Position numbers and translations under genes: made by a program
Shown here: piece after piece, positions 17,001 to 29,205 of the stretch
Layout: every line of letters starts with the position of its first letter
Numbering within the stretch: position 1 is the first letter of the stretch
The notes under the pieces: generated by a model
The model's input: only the letters and a program-made list of their open reading frames with translations
What the model was told of the DNA's origin: nothing
Database searches by the model: none
NCBI GenBank assembly: GCA_947044365.1
Contig: OX345647.1
Location: forward strand, 5,566,510 to 5,630,509
Source: Petrosia ficiformis
Lineage: Eukaryota > Porifera > Demospongiae > Haplosclerida > Petrosiidae
Direction of reading: 5' to 3'
Length of the DNA: 64,000 nucleotides

Positions 17001-19834
17001 ATTTAGTAAAAGTCACAATGCCTTACTAAAAGGGGTTTTAGTTATACTTAACTACAAATACAAATCCTGATAATAATGAGACTGATACCAATACTGATAA
17101 TAATGAGACTGATACCAATACTGATAATAATGGACTGATACCAATACTGATAATAATGAGACTGATACCAATACTGATAATAATGAGACTGATACCAGTA
17201 CTGATACCAATAATGGATTGATACCAATACTGATAATAATGGACTGATACCAATACTGATAATAATGAGACTGATACCAGTACTGATACCAATAATGGAT
17301 TGATACCAATACTGATAATAATGGACTGATACCAATACTGATAATAATGAGACTGATACCAATACTGATAATAATGAGACTGATACCAGTACTGATAATA
17401 ATGGACTGATACCAATAATGGACTGATACCAATAATGGACTGATACCAATACTGATAATAATGGACTGATACCAATAATGGACTGATACCAATACAACTA
17501 GTACATATTATTTTATGCCTCAATATCTTACCAGCTCCAATTGCAAAGAATGAAGTCTCATTTCTTGAAGGATTATGTAATAATGATCGAATATATCTCG
17601 TCATTTTTCTATTACGTCGAAATATCAGCTGTTTCTCCAAGTATTCATTCATCTCCAAAATTGCTTCAGATTCTTGAACAGTCAGGTTTGACATGTTTGC
17701 TATACTAGGTAGTGGAAGTATTGATTCAGTTTTCACTAAGGTTTCAAAATCACCACACTGGTATGTATCAATATCTTGGTCTTCCCTAGAGGGAGGTCCA
17801 TCTGCTGAAGTAGCTAGTGGCTCTAAATAATCCAATTGTTTGTTAAGAGCAATCATAACCTAACATAGAGAGAAGGAGAGAGGGAGAGAGAGAGCAAGGA
17901 AGGGAGGGAGAAAGGGAGGGGGGGAGGGAGTGAGGAAGAGACGAAGGTAGAGAGAGAGAGAGAGAGAGAGGTATAGAGTGCTGTTTATTCTATTGATACA
18001 AGCATTGTAACATTGTCTGTTTTTCTCTGTATTCATGATATGAGTTGAATAGTTCATTCTATTGACATATAGACAAAAATATGTTGAGTTTATGTTAGGT
18101 AACAATAAATACAGTCTGTCTATTTTCATTTGAAACTGGGATATTTGGAGTAGGGGATATTGGATTATGCAGGGTCTGGGATATTGGATCATGTAGGGTC
18201 TGGGATATTGGATCATGTAGGGTCTGGGATATTGGGGATATGGGATATTGGGGGTATTGGGGATATGGGATCATGCAGAGTCTGGATATTGGATCATGTA
18301 GGGTCTGGGATATCGCACAACTGTTGAAAATCATAATAAAATTAAAAATTCACTTTCCTGTAAGGAAACATATTTTCACTAACAGCTTTTAATTGAAAGA
18401 GATATGTAGATATGTAACATTATTATTATATATGTAATGAGAATTTGAACACACGTAATTATATACTATTAGACATAAGCGTAAGGCTTATGAATGCAAG
18501 GCATGCATGAGAGAATTAAGTGAACCCAGGACCTTCTGATATCCAGTCAGACACTCCTACCATTCGAGCCATATGACTCCTTCATGGGAGAGGAGTGTAA
18601 GACTGTACTAATCCCAAAACTAGCTTCAAACCCAGATGTTTCTATAATTATATACTTACATGAGTTTGATCAAGATTATTGAATGGTCTGCATTGATCTT
18701 TTGGATTCTCTATTCCATTTACTTTCTTATCCAATCCTTTGGCTGCATTCCTTAAGAAGTTATCCAGTAGCAGAATTTTTCTGTTCTGTACTGTATCTTT
18801 AGTAAGTGAATTCAGCAGGAACAGCAACCATATTGGTCGACGTCTTTCCCAGTCATCGATAAAAGCATTGAATAAATTATTTTGTGATAATCCAAAGTTT
18901 ATTGTGCCACTTTTGTGTACCCAAAGAGGAAAGAGCTCTTTTATAGTATCGAGATATTTCTTAATACGTTCATAAAGACTTGAAGGAAGTATTGTCTTCA
19001 CTGTTACATCTTTAGGTAGAAATTGACAATTTTTCAAAATCTTGCTAGTTTCTGGATCTGATAAAAGGAGTTCTAAATTCACATTATCACTTAGACTTAT
19101 AGCAGTTTGTACATTTTCTGGTATTTTGTTCCATATCTTTGAATAAGGAACGTGTAATGTTCCAAAGAGGTATACTGGAGGTTCAACCTCCACTTTCCAC
19201 AAGTATGAGTTCTGTAAAATAAAATAAATAAATTAATGCATTTTATGAATTATAAAAAATATCAAAGCTGTTGTATCTATACTGGTATAGGTAAATGTAT
19301 AGGTGCGTATACCCGTAAATATAGATATAGGCAAGTAGTATAGGGCAGATACAGATACTTTACAGACCATGGTTTTCAAACTTTGCAGTTCTATTTCACT
19401 GTGAGAAAACAACACTCAGAATCATATTTTTTGAGCTATTTCATAGCGGTTTCATTTTCTAACAGAAGCAGTGCTAAAAAGTAGTGATATACATGCACAG
19501 GTATATGTATAATTATATTGGTGCAGCAAATTTCACTTGCATATATTATCTGGTATCTCTGAAGTATAGATAAAAGTCGTAAAACCTAATATAGGTACAA
19601 CACAATCAAAAGTGAAAGAAACTATATATATACACATGTGCGTATGTAAACAAGTTGGGATAGTATTAACATAAACCATTTCCATTATTGTATCTACTTT
19701 GTATTATATTACATACTAATACCAGTGTCACTTACAGTGCATTCTCTATCATCATCCTCAGTTATTTCTGATGATAATAGCTGTCTGCAAGTGGATAGTA
19801 CCAGAAGCAAATGGAATATACATGTTTGCATCAT
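14042..19834 (-). CDS. TRABD2: TIKI-type Wnt-cleaving metalloprotease (TRABD2-like)
   Basis: Membrane-tethered protease of the TIKI family, which removes the N-terminus of Wnt proteins and blocks signalling. Six exons in phase (minus): 19736-19834, 18660-19211, 17532-17859, 15901-15991, 15129-15296, 14042-14309. They give 501 residues, about the family length. The N-terminus MMQTCIFHLLLVLST is a plausible signal peptide. The catalytic GX2H pair is present: GTLH at 50-53 and GAGH at 325-328, the latter split by intron 3. A Ser/Thr/Pro-rich stalk follows, then a C-terminal hydrophobic anchor (NPIILVVCLLVILSRIIL) at the stop. The start is the least certain part, since in-frame ATGs exist upstream. 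The family is known from animals and absent from flies and nematodes. Confidence 0.92.
14749..15110. mobile_element. Imperfect long inverted repeat in TIKI intron 5
   Basis: Left-arm blocks AGAGATATCCAGAGGTTGCA and CATAGAGGAAGAAGGG have inverted partners on the right (TGCAACCTCCTCTAGTAGAT and CCCTTCCTCCTCTATG). The two GTGACATAC/GTATGTCAC pieces also pair. It resembles a decayed foldback element and stops about 20 bp from the exon 5 donor. Confidence 0.6.
15546..15590. repeat. Single inverted unit of the MAST intron-1 68-bp satellite
   Basis: TIKI intron 4 carries TTGAGTTACAGTATAATCAT followed by GTATTAACCTTATGATATT. This is the reverse complement of the unit arrayed at 46.74-48.30 kb. Confidence 0.75.
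16060..16465. repeat. 80-bp minisatellite
   Basis: Five tandem copies in TIKI intron 3. TTAATGAATATATAATGAGA recurs at about 16080, 16160, 16240, 16320 and 16392; the last step is shortened by 8 bp. Units also hold the palindrome TACATGTACATGTA. Confidence 0.95.
16829..17050. mobile_element. Family B element, right end lost
   Basis: Starts with ACTAGTGTGGTTTTAGTA and contains GGCTTACTAAATGGGTTTTA and CAATGCCTTACTAAAAGGGG. The right end is replaced by the 17.06-17.50 kb minisatellite, which shares the word GAGACTGATAC with the left flank. TIKI intron 3. Confidence 0.65.
17065..17500. repeat. Short-unit minisatellite
   Basis: Tandem CTGATACCAATACTGATAAT units, with ATGAGA, ATGGA and GTACTGATACC variants, in TIKI intron 3 up to the exon 3 border. 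Open frames here are repeat translations. Confidence 0.95.
18140..18325. repeat. About 24-bp minisatellite
   Basis: Repeated GGGATATTGGATCATGTAGG units in TIKI intron 2, next to a GA-rich stretch at about 17870-17970. Confidence 0.9.
18520..18592 (-). repeat. Degenerate tRNA-like segment
   Basis: The minus strand shows GGAGTCATATGGCTCGAATG, a TCTGA/TCAGA stem around loop CTGGATA, and CTGGGTTCAC. This looks like the head of a tRNA-derived SINE rather than an active tRNA. TIKI intron 2. Confidence 0.4.
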
Positions 19835-20228
19835 CTTTGATATTTGGAAGTTTTTTCTGCACCCTGTAGCGATAAAGATACACACAATTGATCTGAATAG
19901 TATATATATACATACATACATATTGGACATTCACTAATATTGCAGGACCTGTGAAAAATACTGCAAAATCGTACTTCTTTAATAAATGTAGGTTCGCTTA
20001 CCTAATTCAGCAAGTCTCTTTGAGTTCACTTCTTTAGTCTTATAGCCTCTAATGCTAATTAAGTAGAGCAGCTTTATTTTATAGCTGCAAAAAACATCAT
20101 AACACTCTTGTGTGGTTTCGTGGAATTACAGTCAGTAACATTGATAATTATCATTTTATAGCTCATTAAATAATTATTATTAACTTCAATAAATGAATAC
20201 AGTAAATAATTATTGTGAAGTTATAATG
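19835..20228. other. Short LSM4-TIKI intergenic region
   Basis: 394 bp between the LSM4 stop (20229) and the chosen TIKI start (19834), both on the minus strand. It must hold the LSM4 3' UTR and the TIKI promoter and 5' UTR. Apart from an LSM4 poly(A) signal at 20073-20078 I see no clear element. Confidence 0.6.
20073..20078 (-). terminator. Putative LSM4 poly(A) signal
   Basis: AATAAA on the minus strand, about 150 bp downstream of the LSM4 stop codon. Confidence 0.5.
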
Positions 20229-20240
20229 CTATTTTTTTCC

Positions 20241-20275
<35 letters not shown>

Positions 20276-23200
20276 GTCCTCTTGGCGCACCTGAAAATAA
20301 GCAAAAAACAGATTGTGTGTGTGTATGTGTGTGTGCGTGTACTAGTTAGAATCTCAAGCACAAATACATTTGTTGAAAATAGCTTCTATTTTACATGTGA
20401 TATATGTAAATATAACCGAAATGTCACATGCAGAAGGAGCACTGAGACACATAAGGCGTGTGTCTCCACATATCTGAAATGTTTGGTATTCACAGATACA
20501 TATACAGAAGTGGATCCAACATACATTAGCTAACTGTCAGTATACATTGCTAATACAAGATCTATTTAACTGTTAAATCAAGCCTTTAATTACATGCAGG
20601 GGTGTGGAAACATTGAGTCAATTGCCCGACATTTTGGCCTATTTTCACCACTCTTGTCTTGCTCCCCATATACTTTGTTTACAGCTCGGTTTCAATTTAC
20701 CAGCCATTCACTAGATTTATCGGACAATGTCCTGTATGACTGGCTGCTCCCATACCAGTGATTATAAGTGCTTGATAGTTATTTCATGCACTGATTGGTA
20801 AAACAAAAGATCAAGGATTCAAGTGGGATATGTGTATATATGAGAAAGAATTTCTTTTAACCTGATAATTAGGATTCTTGCAAAGCATTATTGTAACATA
20901 ATACTGAATTACAAACAACATTATGTAATTTAGATATCAATTATTCAGATTCGCATACGCATGTGTGCATTTTTTTCTACAAACATACAAAATAATAGTA
21001 ATAATACATCCACCAATGTTGTCATGACAACAGAAGACACATAAGCAATAAAGTTCAGGTTTTTAAGTTGCTCTTTGTCAAATGGTTACTATAGTGTACC
21101 TCAATCTACATCAATCATCATAATTATTTTCCTTCAGAACTCCTCTTTTTTTATTATTATGGCCTGTAGGCCACGACTGAAGCATTCAGTACCACTGATG
21201 CAGTATATAGAGGATTGTGAAATGGTAATGGTTGTCTGGTTGTCGTACCTCAGTGGTAAGAAGACTGGTAGTTTAAGTCAGTGGCTCTGGGTTCGATTCC
21301 CAGTGACTACCAGTATTTTTTCAACTTCCTCTTTCAGCCTTATGTATTGAACTTAGCATTTATCTCTATGATTGCTTTCCACAGTGGTTAATATATACAT
21401 ATATAAAAGACTGTCATAATGTGATTTGAAGGGGGCTTGGTATAACCTTCCATCCATCCCATTGAATTAATTAAATGTCTACATTGTTACAACAACCATC
21501 CATCCCATCCGAATGTGTACATAATTATGAAAACAGTAAAACACTGTTGGACTGGATGTGGTGAGGTGTGGACACAACTTTAATGGACTCTCTGTATAAT
21601 ATTTTATAACTCTAAATTCCACTCACATTTGGCAATTAAATAGATTCACCAAATATAAACATTGAGGTATTCACTCCCATACATGAATATATCATTATAG
21701 CATGTAATAAGCAAACTCATTACATAACAATACATAATCACCAAGTCATATTTCATGCTCAGACACATGCAGTAACCATAGCAACATATCAGTATGACAT
21801 TAAGTAATTATAAAATTTAACAAACAGATTAATAATAATTATGAAAAACAATTTAATGATTACTCAATCATCAAAATAAAGCTACAGCTGGTATGTTGAT
21901 AATGAGATAATATAAAATTTTAAAGTGACAATGACAGTGTGAAAATACTTTGTGTATTCAGACCTTACATTATTGAGTTTATATAATAATATCACTGTAC
22001 ATCCTGACTACGTATTCAATACCTTACATTATTGAGTTTATATAATATCACTGTACTTCCTGACTACGTATTCAGTACCTTACACTATTGAGTTTAATCA
22101 CTGTACTTTCTGACTACGTATTCAGTACCTTACATTATTGAGTTTAATCACTGTACTTTCCGACTACGTAGTATTCAGTACCTCACATTATTGAGTTTAT
22201 ATAATATCACTGTACTTCCTGACTACATATTCAGTACCTTACACTATTGAGTTTAATCACTGTACTTTCTGACTATGTATTCAGTACCTTATATAAACTG
22301 TACTTCCATTGACAACAGTGTACTTCATACTTTGAATGCACTACACTGTATCATTAAACCTTAGTACTATGCTATCACATACAAATGTAAAGGGAATTCA
22401 CACATTACTACAAAGTAGTGTACGATAGTACTACTTAGAAGTGCAATTAACTAAGTAGAAGTACAGTTGACTATCACCTTATTAAAGTGTAGCTCCATTA
22501 TAGTATGTAAACTTAATAAACTCAGCTATACACCAATGGAGATCATTCCTCATACAGAGATCATGTGAATTAGATACGACAATTGTTGTCATGGAAACAA
22601 CAACATACCCAATCATATAAACAAGTACTTGTGGAATTTGTTCGGACAATGCAAGTGGAAAACAACAAATATTACTTACAATAATATTTTGTGTATTGTA
22701 TATATCTGAATTCGAAGTAAGTACATTTCTGATAAAGAGGTCATGTGAATGAATTAAACACTGTATATGCAAGGTTGTTGCCATGGAAACAACATACCCA
22801 GTTGTAAACAAATACTTGAATGTGTTGAGACAATGCAAGTGGGAGACATTGAATATTAAATTGAATAGTTAAAATTACGTAAATAGTTTGAAGACTGTTA
22901 AAAACCAATTAACAATGAATTGTTAATATACTAGTTCATAATTTGGCTATTCAATACAAACCCCTTGTTATAATATATATTAATATAAATACAGTTTACA
23001 ATATCATATAGCCAGCCACAGGTTAAAGACAAAACACTGTTCATTTTACAACAACATCAAACTAAAAAAACCAATAATTTAATCATAACACTAAATTAAA
23101 TACTATTTTAAGTGCTTTAGAAACAGCAATACCACAACTAAAGACATCTATACTCCTACAGCTGTATAATTATCATAAACAATACTAATCAGCCAGAAAC

Positions 23201-25858
23201 CTTATAAATCAAACACAACTAATGTAACAATTATTATTGATGTCTACAAATAGATTTAGTTTTCAAAGAGGCACACTTTCTTGTAAATAGGTTTGTGATC
23301 AAATGATTATCTTATAATTGCTTGCAATAGTGATCTTATATACAGGAAGTCAATGGAATTTGGTATATACGAAGCTTAATAATAGCTCTTCCCGGATACC
23401 AAATTCCATGAACTTCTTGTTTGTACAGGTGGAATGGCAAGAGATTGAAGATAGATTTTGATGAAAATTATTCTGTAGGAAAGTGTCTCTTTTCAAATAT
23501 GTCACATAATACATAAATGTTGCGAGAATTTAAAAAAAGGTCATTTGGTCAAATGATTAATTTTTAAACACTATATATATATTTGTTATTTATATAATAA
23601 CTACGAAGTTGTTTTGTTTTAAAAACTAAAAGAATTATATAGTAAATCATTTTTACTTTTAGTTCTTGAACCAAATTAAAATGTTTTAGTGAACTAATAC
23701 TTTTTTAAGTACAAGAACTAACCATAACTTAAAATACTAATGAATTTAGCATAAGTCTATCAAAATAGCCCATTCTTCCGTTAATATTGAGTAAAAGGTC
23801 ATATTTTAGCTTACATCAAATAAAACAGCCCATGTTTCATTAGATATTGAGTAAAAAGGCTAATTTTAGCAGAAAATGGTCCATTTTCAATTACAAATGT
23901 GTTTAGTTCCAATATGCATCATGTGACATTATTGGCATGTATGCAGGAACTACAAGTCATCATCACCCAAGCAGGTGTAAAACATAAAAGTGAGTCTTCA
24001 GCTCCTATATAGAGTTGCATCATCTTGACATCATCCTGTGTAAAGTTTCAGACTTTTAGCAATAGCAAAATATATCGGAAGACCTGTTTAAGAACAGTGG
24101 TGTGTGGAAACATTTTACACTTGATTAAAAGAAGCAGAGAGTGTTTGGTTACTATGGATACTGGAACTGTTTGTGTATGGTCATATACAACAAAACAATA
24201 ATAATTATTACTTGCAATTTCAATTATGTACAATATCTAGTATTATTTATCAAAACGTGGGAACTAAAACTAAACAGATTTGTAAGAGGAAAGCTAACCA
24301 AATTAAACTAAAAGTATTTTAAGAACTTGAACTATTTTATAACTAAAACTAAAATAATTTTATTGCACCAATCAGTGCTATTGATAAGCTCATATGGCAC
24401 ACCATTGGCCTAAAGAGCTTCTTATTTGGCATTACGCAGTTCTCTCTTTGGGTCAATGGTGCAGTTAATTATGATTATATTGTCACTAACAGCATTAACT
24501 CTTTGCTAATTGGCTCAAGATGTATTCCCAATGGCACAAATACTAACGATTATTGAGCCATTTTGGCCCATGCTTCAAATTATAATTTATTATCGTACCA
24601 ATTAAAATAATACTAAATAAGAACACAATTAAATTAGGTTCTATGACGTATCTAGGAAGGGCTACTATTAATCCACCTAAATATCTAATTTAATTACAAA
24701 ATGGTATAATAGTGCATGATCGCTTAATTAAAAGTAAAGATTAGATTATTTACTATGAATCAGTCGTCTATAATAACAAATATTAAATTATATTGTGATT
24801 CACCATCGGGCGAACACTACTATCGGACTACCCATCTTCTTTTACTCAAAGGGTTTGACTCTATGTATTTCAAGACAATATGTAGATACACATGTATACA
24901 CAGGAGCCCATAATGATGTTAACCACACTTTCTGGCAACGTCATTATGGGCTCTTGATATACAGGAATGACTACTGACTGAAGTGTAGCGTAAATAAAAT
25001 GAAAATAATAAACTGATGCCAATATGACATCATCAGTTTTAGCCAATGAAATTGCACAAATATAATAATGAATCTATCAATGAAAATATCAGCTGAAAAA
25101 TCGTGATTTGTGATTCTTATTTTTCAGATGTCAACTTCTCAAATTATTAATATTTGTATATCATTTTACAAATTTGACATGCTATGAGCCTATAACTTCC
25201 TTATAAGGTAACAAGTAACATTTCATAGCCAATACAGACACCAATATTTGACAATTTGCAAAAACATTGACAACAAACATACCTATGTGTGTATGTACAG
25301 TATGTATAGTATATACATGCATATGGATTTGTACATTCCCAACATTATGTGGTTATATGAAATTCTTCACATCTCAGATGCTATACATCACCTCTACACT
25401 ATCGTAGTTCTAATGTTCATAAGGTCTAACTGAAGTTTATACACTTGCTGATCGTGTGTTTACAGATAATGTGAAGCCACAAAATCTTTAGATTAATCTA
25501 ATGCATAACAAGTGAATGTGTATGTATGTATGTATGTATGTACATGTATGTATGTACGTATGTATGTATGTATGTATGTATGTATGTATGTATGTACGTA
25601 TGTATGTATGTATGTACATGTATGTATGTATGCATGTATGTATGGATGTATGTATGTACATGTATGTATGTATGCATGTATGTATGTTTGTATGTATGTA
25701 TCTATGTATGTATGTACATGTATGTATGTATGTATGTATGTTTGTATGTATGTATCTATGTATGTATGTACATGTATGTATGTATGTATGTATGCATGTA
25801 TGTATGTTTGTATGTATGTATGTATGTATGTATGTATGTATGTATGTATGTATGCATG

Positions 25859-25892
<34 letters not shown>

Positions 25893-28105
25893 TGTATGTA
25901 TGTATGTATGTATGTATGTACATGTATGTATGTATGCATGTATGTATGTTTGTATGTATGTATCTATGTATGTATGTACATGTATGTATGTATGTATGCA
26001 TGTATGTATGTTTGTATGTATGTATGTACGTATGTATGTATGTATGTATGTATGTATGTATGTATGTATGTATGTATGTATGCATGTATATATCTATGTA
26101 TGTATGTTTGTATGTATGTATCTATGTATGTATGTACATGTATGTATGTATGTATGCATGTATGTATGTTTGTATGTATATATCTATGTATGTATCTATG
26201 TTTGTATGTATGTATGTATGTATGTACATGTATGTATGTATGCATGTATGTATGTTTGTATGTATGTATCTATGTATGTATGTACATGTATGTATGTATG
26301 TATGCATGTATGTATGTTTGTATGTATGTATGTACGTATGTATGTATGTATGTATGTATGTATGTATGTATGTATGTATGTATGTATGCATGTATATATC
26401 TATGTATGTATGTTTGTATGTATGTATCTATGTATGTATGTACATGTATGTATGTATGTATGCATGTATGTATGTTTGTATGTATATATCTATGTATGTA
26501 TCTATGTTTGTATGTATGTATGTATGTTTGTACATGCTACTATATAGGTGGGATTAATTATTAATCAATTTGAATACCAGGTGCATAAACAGACACAGTG
26601 GGAGTGATAATGTGTTGTTATATAGTTTGGGTGTAATAATTTACCTTGTCTGCTGCCACCACCTCTTCTCGGACCTAAAACAAAGATAAATTGTCACAGA
26701 GACACATACACACAAGCATAGACACACATACAGACAGATGTGTACCTTACATACACACAAGCATAGACACACATACAGACAGATGTGTACCTTACATACA
26801 CACAAGCATAGACACATATACAGACAGACACACACATTCATGTACCTTACATACACACAAGCATAGACACACATACAGACAGACACACACATTCATGTAC
26901 CTTACATACACACAAGCATAGACACACATACAGACAGACACACATTCATGTACTCTACATAGACACACATACAGACAGACGTGTACCTTACATACACACA
27001 AGCTTAGAACACATACAGACAGACGTGTGCCTTACATACACACAAAAATAGAATACATACATACACACAAACACACATTCCTATACCTCCTCCTGCTTTG
27101 AATTTTGGTTTAAAAGCTTCCTCTTTCACTTTATCTATGATCTGTTGATAAACACATGTACAAAGACTAGCCAGCAGCCATAAACACTCATATAATAATA
27201 TAATTAACATGCTTTGACAAGATATAAGATACATTGTAAACACTCTTCTTTATGGTGGTTGTAAAGATATGTGTTTACTGAATATCTTATATCTTGTCAA
27301 AGGTTGTTAAAAACTTGAAAGATGTTTTTAATTATACATGAATGGAACATTTACATGTGATCTTTATAAGATACATGTACTGTAACCATGGTGATTCTCT
27401 AATACATGTTATCCTCATCTAACCATGGTGATTCTATTCATAAATGAAAGCTTTAATTTGCAACTGTTTCAGTTTTCATTTTATAAATTCCCTTTAATTT
27501 GAGAAATTATGTCATAATATTCCCAACAGACATTTTAAAGTATTCTAATTAGTTAGGAATGGGAACATTCGTTAACATGTACATGTATGTATATATGTAT
27601 GTACATATGTATGTACGTATGTATATATGTATGTATGTATGTATGCATGTATATAATTATATATATATATATGTAAGTATGTATATATGTATGTATATAT
27701 GTATGTACGTATGTATGTATGTATGTATGTATGTATGTATGTATGTATGTATGTATGTATGTATGTATGTATGTATGTATGTATGTATGTATGTATGTGT
27801 GTGTGTATGTATGTATATTTGTAATTCTTTATAATTATTATTATAATTATATTATCCAAACCTCATCAGGTATTCTAAGATATTTGATAGTACTTCCTTT
27901 AATAAAACATTCTGGAATTTTCCAGAACTTGTCACCATCCTACAGACAGATAGACAAATGTTCTGACAGACTAATTAATAGATAGACCAAATATGTGCAA
28001 GTAGATAGACAAATATAAATATAATTATATGTACATGTATATATATAATTATAATTATATATACATACATTCATACATACATACATACATACATACATAC
28101 ATAAA

Positions 28106-28139
<34 letters not shown>

Positions 28140-28144
28140 CATAC

Positions 28145-28175
<31 letters not shown>

Positions 28176-28244
28176 CATACATAAATACATACATACATAC
28201 ATACATACATACATACATACATACATACATACATACATACATAC

Positions 28245-28275
<31 letters not shown>

Positions 28276-29205
28276 CATACATACATACATACATACATAC
28301 ATACATGTACATGCATACATTATATACATAATATATATGTACATACACAATAAACGTACATACATATATGCACTTACTCTTGAAGTACAGATGACCTCTT
28401 TAAGTTGTATATTCATCCAATTATCACAGTTTACTAAATGCCCATTGTAGGTTTCACCGTTTTTTAATTCTACCAGCTGGTAAGACAAGAATCCACACTC
28501 ATATACACATATATACATATCAATAATATTAATAAAATATTTATGTATGTATATTGCTCAATTTATGAACAGTCAGTAAGTAAACTGTATATGATTATAT
28601 CGAACATTTAATAAAAACTTGTTTGTCAGTTTTAAAAGTATATATCACTAAGCTGACATATTGGAATTGAAACACATTTTGAGAGTCAAAAAAATCATTT
28701 ATTTTGAATATTATGGAATACAATAATTAATGGATAATTATTGTATATAATACACATTATATATAATATTGTGTATTATATAATAAATATTGTATATATA
28801 TATATATATATATTTCTGTATGTGATTGCAAAAGGGTGAGGCCCATAGCAACTAAATGCTATAATAATATGGGCGCCACCCTACAATACACACAAAACAA
28901 AGAATACATACAGACCTAATATTTATGCATGCAAATATCCATTGCATTACATCATACATTCAACTTAAGGGTTTTGTTACTATAAATAGTACGTTAATGG
29001 ATTGTGGTTATGTTACTATTTATAGTAGTTGCTTATTACAGTTAATTAATTAATACTGTGGGACGTAACATCGTTAAATAAAATTAATTAATCGTACGCT
29101 ATATATACCATAGGATTATCCTGTGCAGCTTTCAGTAATGATAATGGCAGCTGTAAATGAAAGAATGTTACTAGGAGAATTAAAAAAAATTGATAGACTC
29201 ACCAT
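20229..29205 (-). CDS. LSM4: U6 snRNA-associated Sm-like protein LSm4
   Basis: Subunit of the LSm2-8 ring (U6 snRNA, nucleus) and the LSm1-7 ring (mRNA decapping, cytoplasm). Seven exons in phase (minus): 29203-29205 (ATG only), 29109-29150, 28378-28476, 27862-27939, 27087-27141, 26645-26674, 20229-20290. They give 122 residues. The Sm fold is highly conserved: [14 protein letters not shown], then [20 protein letters not shown] (Sm1) and [18 protein letters not shown] (Sm2). The tail is basic and RGG-rich (RGPRR, then [12 protein letters not shown]) ending GGKK, as in the family. The first exon contributes only the start codon, a layout I recall for the human gene. The last exon is assigned across a 6.35-kb intron because its frame, phase, RGG content and terminal stop all fit; this is the least secure step. 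Confidence 0.9.
20600..20757. mobile_element. Family C dispersed element
   Basis: Well-preserved copy in LSM4 intron 6. It runs from GGGTGTGGAAACATTGAG through CCTATTTTCACCACTCTTGT to AATGTCCTGTATGACTGGCT and CTCCCATACCA. Confidence 0.65.
21230..21312 (+). repeat. Degenerate tRNA-like segment
   Basis: The plus strand has GTCGTACCTCAGTGGTAAGA (A-box-like) and CTGGG-TTCGATT-CCCAG (perfect T arm with B box), with partly pairing acceptor ends. The anticodon arm does not fold well. Probably a tRNA-derived SINE or pseudogene. LSM4 intron 6. Confidence 0.5.
21960..22300. repeat. About 55-60-bp minisatellite
   Basis: Roughly six units of TTCAGTACCTTACATTATTG, AGTTTATATAATATCACTGT and CTTCCTGACTACGTA, some lacking the TATATAATA segment. 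LSM4 intron 6. Confidence 0.9.
22530..22855. repeat. Two-copy direct duplication
   Basis: Two related blocks (about 22540-22665 and 22727-22850) share GAGATCATGTGAAT/GAGGTCATGTGAAT, CATGGAAACAACATACCCA and GACAATGCAAGTGG. LSM4 intron 6. Confidence 0.7.
23262..23512. mobile_element. Family A hairpin element, near full length
   Basis: Outer ends CAAAGAGGCACACTTTC and GAAAGTGTCTCTTTTC are inverted. The inner arms are ACAGGAAGTCAATGGAATTT and AAATTCCATGAACTTCTTGT, around AATAATAGCT. LSM4 intron 6. Confidence 0.7.
24368..24590. repeat. Dispersed repeat, family D
   Basis: About 220 bp containing TTGATAAGCTCATATGGCAC, AAGAGCTTCTTATTTGGCA and TTGTCACTAACAGCATTAAC. A second copy lies at 33025-33215. 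Internal pieces such as GGCACACCATTGG and CCAATGGCACA are partly inverted. LSM4 intron 6. Confidence 0.75.
24640..24730. mobile_element. Family A fragment
   Basis: The central part only: GTATCTAGGAAGGGCTACTA facing CACCTAAATATCTAATTT, with ACAAAATGG. LSM4 intron 6. Confidence 0.45.
24903..24957. repeat. Short near-perfect hairpin
   Basis: Arms GAGCCCATAATGATGTT and AACGTCATTATGGGCTC differ at one position and enclose about 16 bp. LSM4 intron 6. No gene assignment. Confidence 0.6.
25515..26540. repeat. One-kilobase GTAT array with higher-order repeats
   Basis: TATG/GTAT tetranucleotides with recurring variants (ACATG, GCATG, TTTG, TCTA). A variant pattern of about 304 bp occurs twice in tandem (from about 25921 and 26225). 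Long open frames on both strands are repeat artefacts. LSM4 intron 6. Confidence 0.97.
26690..27065. repeat. About 50-bp minisatellite
   Basis: Roughly seven units of CACACAAGCATAGACACA, CATACAGACAGA and TGTACCTTACATA in LSM4 intron 5. Confidence 0.92.
27590..27825. repeat. GTAT microsatellite
   Basis: Tetranucleotide array in LSM4 intron 4, 37 bp from exon 4. Confidence 0.95.
28055..28310. repeat. ACAT microsatellite
   Basis: CATA repeats with AAAT and CTTA interruptions in LSM4 intron 3, close to exon 3. Confidence 0.95.

Noticed and set aside
17038..17500. C-terminal extension of TIKI exon 3 into the TGGTACCAATACTGATAA repeat
   Set aside because: A consensus donor at 17531 and the perfect continuation of the protease domain at 15901-15991 show the repeat is intronic.
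25512..26564. Long open frames (over 340 codons) on both strands
   Set aside because: They are translations of a GTAT tetranucleotide array with period-4 composition and no protein-like content; the same applies at 27.6, 28.1, 29.5, 32.0, 35.8, 38.0 and 61.6 kb.
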